Shown one piece after another: positions 6,104 through 15,226 of a DNA stretch of 56,621 nt (position 1 is its first letter; each line of letters begins with the position of its first letter). Under the pieces are notes generated by a model. The model had not been told where the DNA came from, searched no databases, and saw only the letters and a program-made list of their open reading frames with translations. The position numbers and the translations under genes are program-made. Source of the DNA: Victivallaceae bacterium (GTDB taxonomy: Bacteria > Verrucomicrobiota > Lentisphaeria > Victivallales > Victivallaceae); the NCBI GenBank assembly GCA_016292515.1, contig JAEDIJ010000009.1, forward strand, positions 1-56,621, in the 5' to 3' direction.

Positions 6104-7114
6104 TTAAATTTCCCCGATCGAAACGCGCACGACGCTCGTCACGCTTTCGCCCGGAGCAAGCGTCTGCAACGTGTTGCGCGCGGCGTTGGCGTTTTGCCCT
6201 TCGGGGAGGCAGTTCGCCGGTTCAAGACCGAGAACGTATTCACCTTGCCCCATCATTTTCCACTCGATGAGGTAGGGGAGTTCTTTGGTGCGGTAGGCGA
6301 CGCGCAGTTTCCTGCGGCTGTCGTGGTTGACGAGTTCGATCGCGGCGAAACCGTCGGCGTCGGCGGGCAGTTTGTGGTAAAAGACCTGCTCGGTGAAGCC
6401 ATTTTGCGGCTCCTCCATATATTGCCACGCTTTCAATCCCGCCTGCGCGACGGCATTCTGCGGAATGACTTCATGCTCCGGCGCTTCGAGATACGCGCCG
6501 AAAGAAACGAGCGGCCAGCCGAAATTCATATGCATCAAAAGCATATAGGGCGCGTCGCGGAAACCGTCGTTGGTGACGCAATTTTCGATCTCGATCGTGT
6601 TGTCGCCGTAAAAGGTCGTGATCTTGCGGCGCAGAAGCAGGTTTTCGCCGAAAACGCGCGCGTGCCGCGCTTCGCCGGAAACGGTCAGTTGATAGCGGCC
6701 GTTTTCCCACCGGGCATCGGTACTCAAACGGGTGACGGGCGTATGGGAGATGCGTCCGTGAAGACCGTGATTTTCGCCGCCGGCTTCACCGGGGCCGCCG
6801 ACGTTGAGGAAACCGCAGGTCGTCATCATGCCGCCGCCCCACGTGCGGAGCCATTCAAAGCCCTGCGCGTCGTAAAAGGCGGGTGCCGCCGCGCCGTCGT
6901 TGGGCAGCCAGACGAAGTGTTCTCCGCGGAAACTCGCTTCGCCGATGTCCAGTGCGCGGTCGGGGTAAACCGAAAAACGCAGACCGCTGCCGTTGTCGAC
7001 TTCGACCAGCCGCATCCCGCGGCCGGGGCCCTCGGAAATTTGCAGATCGCGGATCGCGGCGAGTTGCCGCATTGAACCGAGATACGGACGGTCGTTTTCG
7101 CTGTAATGACTCAT
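6104..7114 (-). CDS. DUF4432 / aldose 1-epimerase-like protein
   Basis: The product has 336 residues. Features such as YPDRALDIGEASFRG, TWGGGMMTTCG, ENHGLHGRISHTP and the late EWKMMGQGEYVLGLEPANC are typical of the DUF4432 family, which has the beta-sandwich fold of galactose mutarotase. The exact sugar substrate is not known; members are usually found in carbohydrate operons. His residues in NHGLHG and in the middle HMNFGWP are candidates for the active site. Its ATG overlaps the chorismate mutase stop (ATGA). No signal peptide is present, so it is cytoplasmic. Confidence 0.85.
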   Translation of the reverse strand: MSHYSENDRPYLGSMRQLAAIRDLQISEGPGRGMRLVEVDNGSGLRFSVYPDRALDIGEASFRGEHFVWLPNDGAAAPAFYDAQGFEWLRTWGGGMMTTCGFLNVGGPGEAGGENHGLHGRISHTPVTRLSTDARWENGRYQLTVSGEARHARVFGENLLLRRKITTFYGDNTIEIENCVTNDGFRDAPYMLLMHMNFGWPLVSFGAYLEAPEHEVIPQNAVAQAGLKAWQYMEEPQNGFTEQVFYHKLPADADGFAAIELVNHDSRRKLRVAYRTKELPYLIEWKMMGQGEYVLGLEPANCLPEGQNANAARNTLQTLAPGESVTSVVRVSIGEI

Positions 7115-7374
7115 AAATCCTCCTGAATTTTGCGGGATTGCGTTAAAATGGCCTGATAAATTTGAAGCAGGGCGTTTTCGGAAATGCCTCCCGTGTTGAG
7201 CCGACGAAGTTTTTCGAGCAACGCCGCCTCGCGGGAAGCGTCGAAAACGGGCAATTTTCTCGCTTTTTTGTAAAGACCGATCTTTCGGGCGATCTCGCCG
7301 CGTTCGTTGAGCGCGGCGACCAACGTGCGGTCGATGCGGTCGATCTCATCGCGCAATCGCGTCAATTCGTCCAT
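7111..7374 (-). CDS. Chorismate mutase, AroQ class
   Basis: The product has 87 residues, a stand-alone all-helical chorismate mutase that converts chorismate to prephenate for Phe/Tyr synthesis. The pattern LRDEIDRIDRTLVAALNERGEIA, then IGLYKK, then PVFDASREAALLEKL matches the AroQ helix-1 and helix-2 signatures, including the active-site Arg, Lys and Glu positions. The start at 7374 overlaps the stop of the upstream methyltransferase (ATGA), and its own stop overlaps the next start, so it is translationally coupled. No prephenate dehydratase lies nearby. Confidence 0.88.
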   Translation of the reverse strand: MDELTRLRDEIDRIDRTLVAALNERGEIARKIGLYKKARKLPVFDASREAALLEKLRRLNTGGISENALLQIYQAILTQSRKIQEDL

Positions 7375-8207
7375 CAGATGTGCCCTTTCCAAGTAAGGCA
7401 GATGCCGGCGGGAAGTTCGCGCCCGGTGCTTTCCGGGATCGTCATTTCGCGCGAGTCGAACTCGCCCTTGTTGCCGAAAACCTGCGCGACAAGACGCTCT
7501 AAAACGAGGATGGAGAAGCCGGGCGAGTGAGAACTCAATACCAATGTAAAGGGGCGTCCGGGGTGGTGCAACGCTTTGCACATTTCCAGAAGCGGGAGCA
7601 AGTCCGCCTCGATTTTCCACAATTCCCCCTTGTTGCCTCTGCCGAAAGTCGGCGGGTCGAGCGCGATCAGATCGTATTGGGAATTCCGGCGCAACTCGCG
7701 CTTGACGAACTTGTTGACGTCGTCGGCGATCCAGCGGATCGTATTGGGCACGTCGGGATTGAGCTGCTGGATCTCGCGTCCCCACTCGATCATACCGAGC
7801 GCGGCGTCGAGGTGGCAGACCTTTGCGCCGGAGCGCGCCATCGCCATACTGCCCAAGCCGGAATAGCCGAAAAGGTTGAGCATATTCTGTCCCTCGCCGT
7901 CGATTTCGGCGAAGCGTCCCCAATTGACGTACTGCTCGGCGAAAAAGCCGAGATGACCGAAATTCGTCGGTTTGACTTTGATTTTGAAATCGGCGTAGGA
8001 GATCACCCACGATTCGGGGAGTTTTTTCGACCAGCCGCCCGAACCGTCGTTTTTCCGGCAAAAGACGGAATCAACGCGATCCCATTCGCTCTGCGGCAAA
8101 ACCGGCGCCCAAAAGGCGTTGAGGGCGGGGCGGACGATCCGGTATGGTCCGACTTGCTCCAATTTGCGCAGATTTCCGCTGTCCAGAAGTTGGTAACGAT
8201 CATTCAT
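7374..8207 (-). CDS. SAM-dependent methyltransferase, RlmI/RlmK-like
   Basis: The product has 277 residues. A Rossmann-type methyltransferase with SAM motif NLFGYSG (111-117) and catalytic motif DPPTFGRG (184-191) is clear. The layout resembles the catalytic half of COG1092 rRNA cytosine methyltransferases (RlmI/RlmK). The usual N-terminal PUA domain is missing; instead there are about 90 residues ending in FGHLGFFAEQ. The likely target is a 23S rRNA cytosine, but this is inferred from the family only. Its start lies inside the last codons of nagA (8-bp overlap). Confidence 0.82.
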   Translation of the reverse strand: MNDRYQLLDSGNLRKLEQVGPYRIVRPALNAFWAPVLPQSEWDRVDSVFCRKNDGSGGWSKKLPESWVISYADFKIKVKPTNFGHLGFFAEQYVNWGRFAEIDGEGQNMLNLFGYSGLGSMAMARSGAKVCHLDAALGMIEWGREIQQLNPDVPNTIRWIADDVNKFVKRELRRNSQYDLIALDPPTFGRGNKGELWKIEADLLPLLEMCKALHHPGRPFTLVLSSHSPGFSILVLERLVAQVFGNKGEFDSREMTIPESTGRELPAGICLTWKGHI

Positions 8208-9390
8208 TTTGATAGACCACCTCTCCGCGGCGCACCGTCATCAGAAGTCGGTTGCTCTCTTTTTCAAAAACGGCGAGATCGGCGCGTCGCCCGGGCAACA
8301 GTACGCCGCGGTCGAGGAAGCCGAAATTCGTCGCCGGATTGGAGGTAACGGCTTGCGCCGCACGGGTTTCCGTCAGGTGTCCGGAACTCATCAGACTGTG
8401 CCACCCCGTATCGAGCATCGTCGTCGTGCCGGCAAACGTGCCGTCTTCCGTCTGTGAAAAACCGTTGACGACCTTGATGGCGGAGGGCCCTATCCAGTAA
8501 TGTCCGTCGGGCATATTGTACGCCATCGTGCCGTCGCTGATGCCGATGATGCGGTTCGCCCGCTTGCAACGGCAGGCGAGATCGACCATCCGCGGATGGA
8601 CGTGGCGGCCGTCGATGATCATTTCGGCGGTAACGCGCGTGTCGGTCAGGACGATGCCGGCAAGACTGATCTCGCGCTGGTGCAGCGGCAGCATCCCGTT
8701 GAAAAGGTGGGTGCAGTGATTGGCTCCGGCGTCGATCGCCCGCAGGGTTTCCTCGCCGTCGGCAAGACTGTGGCCCATCGACGGTTTGACGCCGGCGCCG
8801 CGGAGGTATTCAATGAGTTTTTCCGCATTTTTCAATTCCGGCGCGAAAGTCATCATTTTGACGAGTCCGCCGCCCGCCGCGATCAATTCTTCGGCAAGAC
8901 CGAGATCGATCGGCAAAATCGCGTTTTCCGGTTGCGAACCGCGCCGAAGGGGATTCAGGAAAGGGCCTTCCAGATGAATGGCGAGCGGTTCCGCCCCCGG
9001 CATCGGTTTTTTCATTTCCTCCGCGAGACGCGCGAGATTGGCGAGCATTTTTTTGGGCTCGTCGGCGACGACGCTCGGGAAAAAACTGGTAACGCCGCAA
9101 CGGCTCAGCACCCGGCTCATTTCCGTCAGCGGCGACGGGGAGTCGGCGATCGTCGAACAGTCGCAACCGCCCGCGCCGTGAATGTGCGTGTCGATGAATC
9201 CCGGAGTGATGTAGGCGTTGTCGAATTTTTTGATTTCAAACGTGTCATCCATCGCGAAGCCGGAAAGTCCTCCGACGGCGAGAATTTTGCCGTTTTCGAC
9301 CAGTACCGCCGCATTGTCGATCGTGCGGTCGGGCGTGATCATGTAATCCGCGAGGTAGAGGATACGATGTTTCTTTTTTTCGTTTGTCAT
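8200..9390 (-). CDS. nagA: N-acetylglucosamine-6-phosphate deacetylase
   Basis: The product has 396 residues, an amidohydrolase-fold enzyme that makes glucosamine-6-phosphate and acetate. Metal and active-site motifs are present: HIH at 69-71, HLEGPF at 139-144 with the metal Glu141, GHS at 206-208, THLFN near 228, DGRHVHP near 260, and the catalytic Asp286 in ISDGTMA. It starts 17 bases after the 731-residue protein, so it is in the same operon, which suggests that protein also handles amino sugars. A second, different NagA is encoded at 47028-48173. Confidence 0.93.
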   Translation of the reverse strand: MTNEKKKHRILYLADYMITPDRTIDNAAVLVENGKILAVGGLSGFAMDDTFEIKKFDNAYITPGFIDTHIHGAGGCDCSTIADSPSPLTEMSRVLSRCGVTSFFPSVVADEPKKMLANLARLAEEMKKPMPGAEPLAIHLEGPFLNPLRRGSQPENAILPIDLGLAEELIAAGGGLVKMMTFAPELKNAEKLIEYLRGAGVKPSMGHSLADGEETLRAIDAGANHCTHLFNGMLPLHQREISLAGIVLTDTRVTAEMIIDGRHVHPRMVDLACRCKRANRIIGISDGTMAYNMPDGHYWIGPSAIKVVNGFSQTEDGTFAGTTTMLDTGWHSLMSSGHLTETRAAQAVTSNPATNFGFLDRGVLLPGRRADLAVFEKESNRLLMTVRRGEVVYQNE

Positions 9391-9407
9391 ATCAGCGAAA
9401 TGCTCTT

Positions 9408-11603
9408 TCAGCGGAAAAGTTTTTTACGCAGATAACGGCAGGAAATGATTTTTTCGCGCAGTTCGTTTTCTCCGTAGAAATAGTGGTTCGCCGCCTCGAA
9501 GCCGATGCGGGAATCCGCTTTGACGACTTTGAGGAGACGCCGTGCGAGGCTTTCCTCCTCGTCGATGAGGGCGCGCGTCGCATCGAGTTTGCCTGCGTCG
9601 CGCAGACGGATGAAAGCGATCTGACAGTAGGTACTGCGCAGACAGCAGTAAGTTCCCTCGGCGCGGCTCCACAATTCGTCGAAGTTTTCGCGGTATTGCG
9701 GATCGAGTTTCTCGCCGATTTTACGCAAAGTTTCCAACGCCGTACCCCATTGAAGCGAAACGGCGTTGAAAGCGTTTTCCATCACTTCATAAGAATAATG
9801 ACCGTTGCCGGACCAGAGTTCGATGTCGTCGTAGGGGATGCCGCAGACCATACCGCCGGCAAGACCGGTCTTTTGGTCGTAAAGCAGATTCGCCGGGCCG
9901 ACGTTTTGCGGCGAGTAATATATCTGATAGGCGTCGTGAAACGGAATACCGCGGAAAGCCTCGCCGAAAGCGCGCCAGACGGCGTAAATTTCCTTGCCGG
10001 ATTGCCCGAATTGAAGATCGGCGAGTTCCGTCGCGCGGTGTTTGAGCAATTCAAGGTTGCCGCCGGGGTAACCGCCGAGCGTCCAGCTGAGCATAATGTC
10101 CTCGACGCCGATCTTGCGCAGATTGTCGAGATGCTCCTCGACGAGCGTCGGGACGGGGATCGACGGGATGCCGCCCATTTCCCAACTGGTGTTGGCTTGA
10201 ATTTTGGCGACGGTCGGGTGGCCCGTTTCTTTTGCCATTTGCCACATACGTTGCGCCTGCGTGCCGGGACCGACTTTGGAGATCGAATAGTCGCGGACTT
10301 TGCCTTTGACGCCGCCGATGAAACTCTCGACGCCGGTTTCGCTGACGCTCATGATCTCGACGTTTTTGGGGAGTTTTTCCAGCAACTCGCGGTCCCACTC
10401 GGGACACCACGACCAGGTGTAGGCGATCAGCCGCATTTTTGTGCCGGAGCGTTTCATGCCGTCGTCGATCGCTTTCATCACCGCGGCGATGTTTTCCGCC
10501 TTGGAGTGCTGATGACAGGCGGGGCAGGGCGTTTCCATTTCCGACGGAAGCGGCGGATCGTCGGGATCGACGGGGTCGAGGTCGCGGGCGAGACAGTGGG
10601 TGATGTTTTCGCTCTGGGTAATCGTGTAAATGCCGCCGAGTTCCGGCACGGCGCGGCAGAGCGCCTCAATGCCGGAGGAAAGATTTTCGAGCATTCCCGG
10701 CGCCCACGGACAGAAAGAACGGCTTCCGGTCGAGGCGTGGACGGGCCCCCGCCATTCCTCGTGCTCAATTTTGATGCGCGCGGGGATGCCGCGAGGCTCG
10801 TTGAAGTAGAGGAAAAGACCGATGCCGTATTTGCGGCAGCGTTGCGCGATGACGCGAAGTTTCGCCAACCGCTCGTCGCACCTTGCCGAAAGCGGCATAT
10901 CCTTGCCGAGATAGGGGATCAATTGATAGAGGATGCCCGGCATCCAGACCGCGTTGACGCCGCACGCGGCGTAATCGCGCAAAATGGTATCGGGGAAGGG
11001 GTCGGGGGCTTCGGGGAGCAAGGCGTCGCCGTAAACCGCCGAATAGGAAAAGATCATCCGGAGTTTTTCCGCATCGGGCTTGCCGGCAAAGGGTTTTCTG
11101 CCCAGTTTTGCGATGAAGTCAAACGGCGCTTCGCTTTCAGCGGGAAGTGTTGCATCGACTTCTTTCATCGCGGAAGCGATCTCCGCCGCCGCCGCGTGTT
11201 CGGCGGGAGTGAGTTCGCGGTAGACGATTTTTTCGCATTGCGGCTTGAAGAAACTCAATTTGACAAAAAGAAAATCGTCTTCAAGGAGCGTGTATTCCAT
11301 TTTTTCCGGCGTCCAGTCGAGCAACTTCAAAAGCTGTTCGTAATTGAGCAACTGCCAGTTGTAGCGGATGAGCGTCTGAAATCCGCGATCCATATATTTG
11401 TCGAGCGCGCGATCATCGCGGACAAGTCCCATTTCCGCCGCGGCGGAAAGGATGTTTTCCTCGGTCGTTTCGAGGACTTCGGCAAGTTTTTTTGGCGCGA
11501 CGCGGTTCCAGTTGCGCCAGATGACGCCGAGGTACGGTGCGGGAAAATGCGGATAATCCAGTGCCTTGGGCGCACTGCCGACGGGAAGTTCCTGAATCGT
11601 CAT
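9408..11603 (-). CDS. Large TIM-barrel-like protein, possible glycoside hydrolase
   Basis: The product has 731 residues with no signal peptide, so it is probably cytoplasmic. An N-terminal region of about 170 residues precedes a barrel-like middle: YAACGVNAVWMPGI, a YGIGLFLYFNEP strand, ELGGIYTITQSEN and AYTWSWCPEWD. The C-terminal part is helical with Tyr-Cys-Cys and many Arg and Glu residues. This shape recalls GH20/GH84-type hexosaminidase and alpha-glucuronidase-like families, but I cannot assign a family. Candidate acids lie in FNEP and TQSEN. It is first in an operon with nagA, so a role in breakdown of GlcNAc-containing sugars is an inference. The promoter is at 11646-11673. Confidence 0.7.
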   Translation of the reverse strand: MTIQELPVGSAPKALDYPHFPAPYLGVIWRNWNRVAPKKLAEVLETTEENILSAAAEMGLVRDDRALDKYMDRGFQTLIRYNWQLLNYEQLLKLLDWTPEKMEYTLLEDDFLFVKLSFFKPQCEKIVYRELTPAEHAAAAEIASAMKEVDATLPAESEAPFDFIAKLGRKPFAGKPDAEKLRMIFSYSAVYGDALLPEAPDPFPDTILRDYAACGVNAVWMPGILYQLIPYLGKDMPLSARCDERLAKLRVIAQRCRKYGIGLFLYFNEPRGIPARIKIEHEEWRGPVHASTGSRSFCPWAPGMLENLSSGIEALCRAVPELGGIYTITQSENITHCLARDLDPVDPDDPPLPSEMETPCPACHQHSKAENIAAVMKAIDDGMKRSGTKMRLIAYTWSWCPEWDRELLEKLPKNVEIMSVSETGVESFIGGVKGKVRDYSISKVGPGTQAQRMWQMAKETGHPTVAKIQANTSWEMGGIPSIPVPTLVEEHLDNLRKIGVEDIMLSWTLGGYPGGNLELLKHRATELADLQFGQSGKEIYAVWRAFGEAFRGIPFHDAYQIYYSPQNVGPANLLYDQKTGLAGGMVCGIPYDDIELWSGNGHYSYEVMENAFNAVSLQWGTALETLRKIGEKLDPQYRENFDELWSRAEGTYCCLRSTYCQIAFIRLRDAGKLDATRALIDEEESLARRLLKVVKADSRIGFEAANHYFYGENELREKIISCRYLRKKLFR

Positions 11604-11645
11604 AAAATCAAATCTCCTTATGAGAATTTTTCGGGTATTCAGTTA

Positions 11646-11673
11646 AATATAACGTATAAAATGCGTTTTGCAA
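11646..11673 (-). promoter_or_regulatory. Promoter of the 731-residue protein / nagA operon
   Basis: On the minus strand TTGCAA (11673-11668) and TATATT (11651-11646) are 16 bases apart. AAGGAG lies before the ATG at 11603. It probably drives the run of genes down to ung. Confidence 0.65.
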
Positions 11674-11690
11674 GCAAAAAAAGCGGCAAT

Positions 11691-11946
11691 TTGAGTTATA
11701 AGTTATAAGTTTTTAGTTTACAGTGCTTGGCAGGGAGCTTTTCGGCTCCCTGACCCTCCGACGGCGCAAACGCATCGCGTTTGCTTGGAGCAAACGACAA
11801 AATGCTACTCTCGCGGCGAGCCGCGAGGGTGGCATTGGGCTGTTGCTTTTTTTTAAGCAAACGCGCCGCGTTTGCGCATTCAGGGGTACGTTGGCGAAGC
11901 CCCCGACCGAGCACTGTAAACTAAAAACTTATAACTTATGACTCAA
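11691..11946. mobile_element. MITE-like element with 37-bp terminal inverted repeats
   Basis: Bases 11691-11727 and the reverse complement of 11910-11946 are identical except for one base (GAGTTATAA against GAGTCATAA). The repeat contains TTATAAGTTTTTAGTTTACA. The inside holds several further hairpins (GGGAGC/GCTCCC, CGCAAACG/CGTTTGCG, CTCGCGG/CCGCGAG). There is no transposase. The small size, long terminal repeats and absence of coding capacity fit a miniature element moved in trans. I could not define a clear target duplication. Confidence 0.7.
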
Positions 11947-11962
11947 AAAATCTTTTTTTTGT

Positions 11963-11991
11963 TTGATTCCTTCCTCAAAGTGTGATATCTT
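11963..11991 (+). promoter_or_regulatory. Promoter of the FKBP gene
   Basis: TTGATT (11963-11968) and TATCTT (11986-11991) are 17 bases apart, 37 bases before the FKBP start. It begins 17 bases outside the MITE-like element. Confidence 0.5.
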
Positions 11992-12027
11992 AACGCCTGT
12001 CAACTCACCATCAAAGGAGATTTCAAG

Positions 12028-12636
12028 ATGAACGATATGGAAAAAATGAGTTACGCCCTCGGGATGAATGTCTACGGCAACCTTGCGGAAATGCCGTTGA
12101 AGATCGATTTCGCGCTTTTCCGCAAAGCGATCGACGACGCGCTGGCGGGCAAGCCGGAATTGCCGCAGGAGGAATACGCCAAGGCGATGCGCGCGTTTCA
12201 GAGCGCGGTCCAGCAGGCGGGACAGCAGGCGTTGAGCAAGGCGGCGCAAGTCAACCGCGAAGCCGGTAAAAAGTTCCTCGCCGAAAACGGCAAAAAAGCG
12301 TCGGTCAAAACGACGGCGAGCGGTTTGCAGTACGAAGTGCTCGCCGAAGGCAGCGGCAGACAGCCCGCCAAAACCGATACGGTGCGGGTGCATTATACCG
12401 GTAAACTGCTCGACGGCAAGGTTTTCGACAGTTCCGTCGAGCGTAACGAACCGGCGGAATTCGGTCTCAACCAGGTGATCGCCGGCTGGACGGAGGGCGT
12501 CGCGCTGATGAAAGAGGGTGCGAAATACCGCTTTTACATTCCCGATGATCTCGCTTACGGCGAACGCGGGGCAGGGGCGGCGATCCCGCCGGGCGCGACG
12601 CTGATCTTTGACGTCGAATTGCTCAAAGTCCTTTAA
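12028..12636 (+). CDS. FKBP-type peptidyl-prolyl cis-trans isomerase
   Basis: The product has 202 residues, with AAAGGAG eight bases before ATG. Residues 1-95 form the helical FKBP_N dimerisation region (MSYALGMNVYGNL start, then a long Ala/Gln-rich helix). Residues about 100-202 form the FKBP fold, with VRVHYTGKLLDGKVFDSS, FGLNQVIAGWTEG, YRFYIPDDLAYGERG and IPPGATLIFDVELL. These include the drug-pocket Tyr, Phe, Asp and Trp positions. No signal peptide is seen, so unlike FkpA it should be cytoplasmic, nearer FklB. It lies 26 bases upstream of the GH3 gene and is probably cotranscribed. Confidence 0.92.
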   Translation: MNDMEKMSYALGMNVYGNLAEMPLKIDFALFRKAIDDALAGKPELPQEEYAKAMRAFQSAVQQAGQQALSKAAQVNREAGKKFLAENGKKASVKTTASGLQYEVLAEGSGRQPAKTDTVRVHYTGKLLDGKVFDSSVERNEPAEFGLNQVIAGWTEGVALMKEGAKYRFYIPDDLAYGERGAGAAIPPGATLIFDVELLKVL

Positions 12637-12662
12637 TTATACAGTTGTTGAAAGGTGCGCCG

Positions 12663-15164
12663 ATGATTCCGGATGAAAAAGCGTTGCGCGAGATCTTGAA
12701 GCAACTCACGATCGACGAAAAGATCACGATGCTTTACGGCGACGGCAAAGTCAGCACGCGTCCCGTCGAGCGTCTCAAAATCGGCGGCGTGATGATGAAT
12801 GACGGGCCGCGCGGCATCCGCTTGGAGGACGGACGCACTTCGACCGCGTTGCCCTGCGGCATCGCGCTTGCGAGCACGTTCAGCCGCGAAGCGGCGTACG
12901 AGTACGGCAAAGTTCTCGGCGCGGAAACGAAGTCCGCCGGATATCAGGCGATCCTCGGCCCGGGGCTGAATCTGATGCGGACACCTTTGTGCGGGCGCAA
13001 TTTCGAGTATTCCGGCGAAGACCCCGTGCTTGCCGGGAAACTTTGCGCTTCCTACATCGACGGCGTGCAGTCCAACGGCGTCGCCGCCTGTCCGAAACAT
13101 CTTGCGCTCAACAATCAGGAGACCTGCCGCCGTGTGTCGAGTTCCAATATCGACGAACGCACCTTGCGCGAACTTTATCTGCGCGGTTTTGAAATTCTCG
13201 TCAGGGAATCGCGTCCGTGGCTGCTGATGTCAAGTTACAACCGCATCAATCAAGTTTACGCTTCCGAGCACCGCCATATCCAGCAGGAAATCCTTAAAGA
13301 CGAGTGGGGCTTTGACGGCGTCGTCGTTTCCGACTGGGGTGCGACGCACAGCAGTTACCGCGCCGCCGTCGGCGGGCTTGACCTTGAAATGGCAGGCGGC
13401 GAGGGAGCGCACTTCAATAAAAATCTGCGGAAACTGGTTCAAAAGGGACTCGTCCCCGAGGAAGTCATCGACGACAAGGTGATGCGGTTGTTGCGCCTTG
13501 CGGCGCGCACCGGGCGACTTCCCGACGCGGCGGTTCCCGTTGACGCCGTCATCAGTACGCAAGAGCACCGCACCGCGGCGAAAAAACTTGCCGAGGAGGC
13601 TATGGTGCTCCTCAAAAACAACGGCATTTTGCCGCTTGACAAAAAGAAGATCAAACGTCTTGCCGTCGTCGGCCCGAGCGCGGATTACCGTCACGATATC
13701 GGGATGCTCTTTATGTGCGGCGGCTCCGGCGCAGTCCACCCCGAGTACGAGATCACGCCGCTTGCCGGATTGAAAGAGTTTCTGGGGGACGACGTCAAAA
13801 TCGACTACTTCCCCGGCGATCAATTCACTTTGACTCGCATCATCCCCTGTAAACTGCTGCAAGACGCGGACGGGAAACCGGGATTGCGCGCGGATTACTT
13901 CGCCACGCACGCTGAATTGGACGATCCCGGTGCCAAGCCGATTTGGAGCGACCAGATCGAAAACTTCGATATGCTCTGGGGCAATATGTCCAACTGGGTC
14001 GCGCTCGAAACGGAAAATACCCCCATTGATCACGTCGCTTTCGGCGGCAGATTGAGCGGCTTCCTCGTGCCGGAAAAGGACGGCAAGGGCGAACTCGCGC
14101 TCTTTCAGGGCGGCGCGTCGCATACGCGGCTTTATCTCGACGGCAAATTGCTGATCGACAATCTCGCTCCCGATTTCAGCAACGGCAAATCGACCTTTGT
14201 CTTTGAGGGCAAAAAAGGTGTGCCGATCCCGATCGAACTTCGCATCGAAAAAAGCTGGCCGGATTCGCAGTTGAGCGTCCGCTTGCTCTACTTTCAGGAT
14301 GAACCGATCGACGAAGATGCGATCCGTCGCGCGGATGCCGTGCTTTACTTCGGAGGAACCAATCACACTTACGACAAGGAAGCGGTCGGCTGCGTCGATC
14401 TCTCGGCGATGGCGGACATCCCCGATCTGGAATTGCCCGGCAAGCAGAATGAGGTCATCCGGCAACTTGCCGCGCTCAATCCCAACGTCGTCGTTTCGCT
14501 GATCGGCGGATCAGTGATGAATGTCGAGCCGTGGATCGATCAGGTCTCCGCCGTGCTGGATGCGTGGTATCCCGGCATGGAATCGGGGCGCGCCCTCGCC
14601 GAAGTCCTTTTCGGCGACGCCGAGCCTGCCGGACGGCTTGCCTGCACCTGGGCGAAAAAACTGAACGACTATCTTTGCCACCAGTTGGAACTTGTCCCCG
14701 GCTTGACCGATCCCTACGGCGCGGCGACCGATTACCTCGACGGCGTTTTTATCGGTTACCGTCATTTCGACCGGGCGGGGATCGAACCGCGCTTTCCTTT
14801 CGGCTTCGGGTTGAGTTACACGAGTTTTGATTATAAACTCAAATCGCTTGAAGACAAGGGATGCGACGTCACGGCGCAAGTCGAAGTCGTCAACACCGGC
14901 AAACGCCGGGGCAGCGCGGTCGTCCAGCTTTACGTCGCCGATCTCGCTTCTTCCGTCGAACGCCCGGTGCAGGAACTCGGCGATTTCGCCAAAGCGTCGA
15001 TCGCCCCCGGAGAAAGTGCGGTTTTGACGTTGCATCTCGCGGAACGCGATTTCGCTTTCTTTTCGGAAAAGGAAAACCGTTTCGTCGTCGAGCCCGGCAA
15101 ATTCGCGCTTCGCTTCGCTACCTCGTCCCGTGCGTTCTTTGCGGAAAAAGTGATCGAATTGTAA
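12663..15164 (+). CDS. Glycoside hydrolase family 3 beta-glucosidase with PA14 domain
   Basis: The product has 833 residues from ATG 12663. The AAAGG ribosome site at 12651-12655 lies inside a longer frame starting at TTG 12645, which I reject. The GH3 N-terminal barrel covers about 1-290, with GPGLNLMRTPLCGRNFEY, KHLALNN and the catalytic nucleophile Asp in VVVSDWG (about residue 224). The GH3 C-terminal domain is split by a PA14 insertion (about 390-525, LRADYF to LYLDGKLLIDN). A fibronectin-like end domain begins near FGFGLSYTSFDY. It has no signal peptide, so it acts on imported beta-linked oligosaccharides, releasing terminal glucose or a related sugar. Confidence 0.93.
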   Translation: MIPDEKALREILKQLTIDEKITMLYGDGKVSTRPVERLKIGGVMMNDGPRGIRLEDGRTSTALPCGIALASTFSREAAYEYGKVLGAETKSAGYQAILGPGLNLMRTPLCGRNFEYSGEDPVLAGKLCASYIDGVQSNGVAACPKHLALNNQETCRRVSSSNIDERTLRELYLRGFEILVRESRPWLLMSSYNRINQVYASEHRHIQQEILKDEWGFDGVVVSDWGATHSSYRAAVGGLDLEMAGGEGAHFNKNLRKLVQKGLVPEEVIDDKVMRLLRLAARTGRLPDAAVPVDAVISTQEHRTAAKKLAEEAMVLLKNNGILPLDKKKIKRLAVVGPSADYRHDIGMLFMCGGSGAVHPEYEITPLAGLKEFLGDDVKIDYFPGDQFTLTRIIPCKLLQDADGKPGLRADYFATHAELDDPGAKPIWSDQIENFDMLWGNMSNWVALETENTPIDHVAFGGRLSGFLVPEKDGKGELALFQGGASHTRLYLDGKLLIDNLAPDFSNGKSTFVFEGKKGVPIPIELRIEKSWPDSQLSVRLLYFQDEPIDEDAIRRADAVLYFGGTNHTYDKEAVGCVDLSAMADIPDLELPGKQNEVIRQLAALNPNVVVSLIGGSVMNVEPWIDQVSAVLDAWYPGMESGRALAEVLFGDAEPAGRLACTWAKKLNDYLCHQLELVPGLTDPYGAATDYLDGVFIGYRHFDRAGIEPRFPFGFGLSYTSFDYKLKSLEDKGCDVTAQVEVVNTGKRRGSAVVQLYVADLASSVERPVQELGDFAKASIAPGESAVLTLHLAERDFAFFSEKENRFVVEPGKFALRFATSSRAFFAEKVIEL

Positions 15165-15226
15165 AGGAAACCGCGGCTTTTTGTATCGTTTTTGCAAAAA
15201 AATCCGCAATATGGCGGGATTTCGGA

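Larger units (their letters stand above)
11604..12027. other. Intergenic region with two promoters and a MITE-like element
   Basis: The region between divergent genes holds the minus-strand promoter (11646-11673), a 256-bp inverted-repeat element (11691-11946), and the FKBP promoter (11963-11991). Two 72-codon frames inside the element, one per strand, end in the same HCKLKTYNL because of the terminal repeats; I do not regard them as genes. Confidence 0.75.

Noticed and set aside
9384..11708. 774-codon open frame on the plus strand
   Set aside because: It is the antisense shadow of the minus-strand 731-residue gene; composition is Arg/Phe/Asp-rich without family motifs, and it runs into the MITE-like repeat.
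11696..11941. Two 72-codon frames, one on each strand, with the same C-terminus
   Set aside because: The shared ending comes from the terminal inverted repeats of the MITE-like element; low-complexity products without support.
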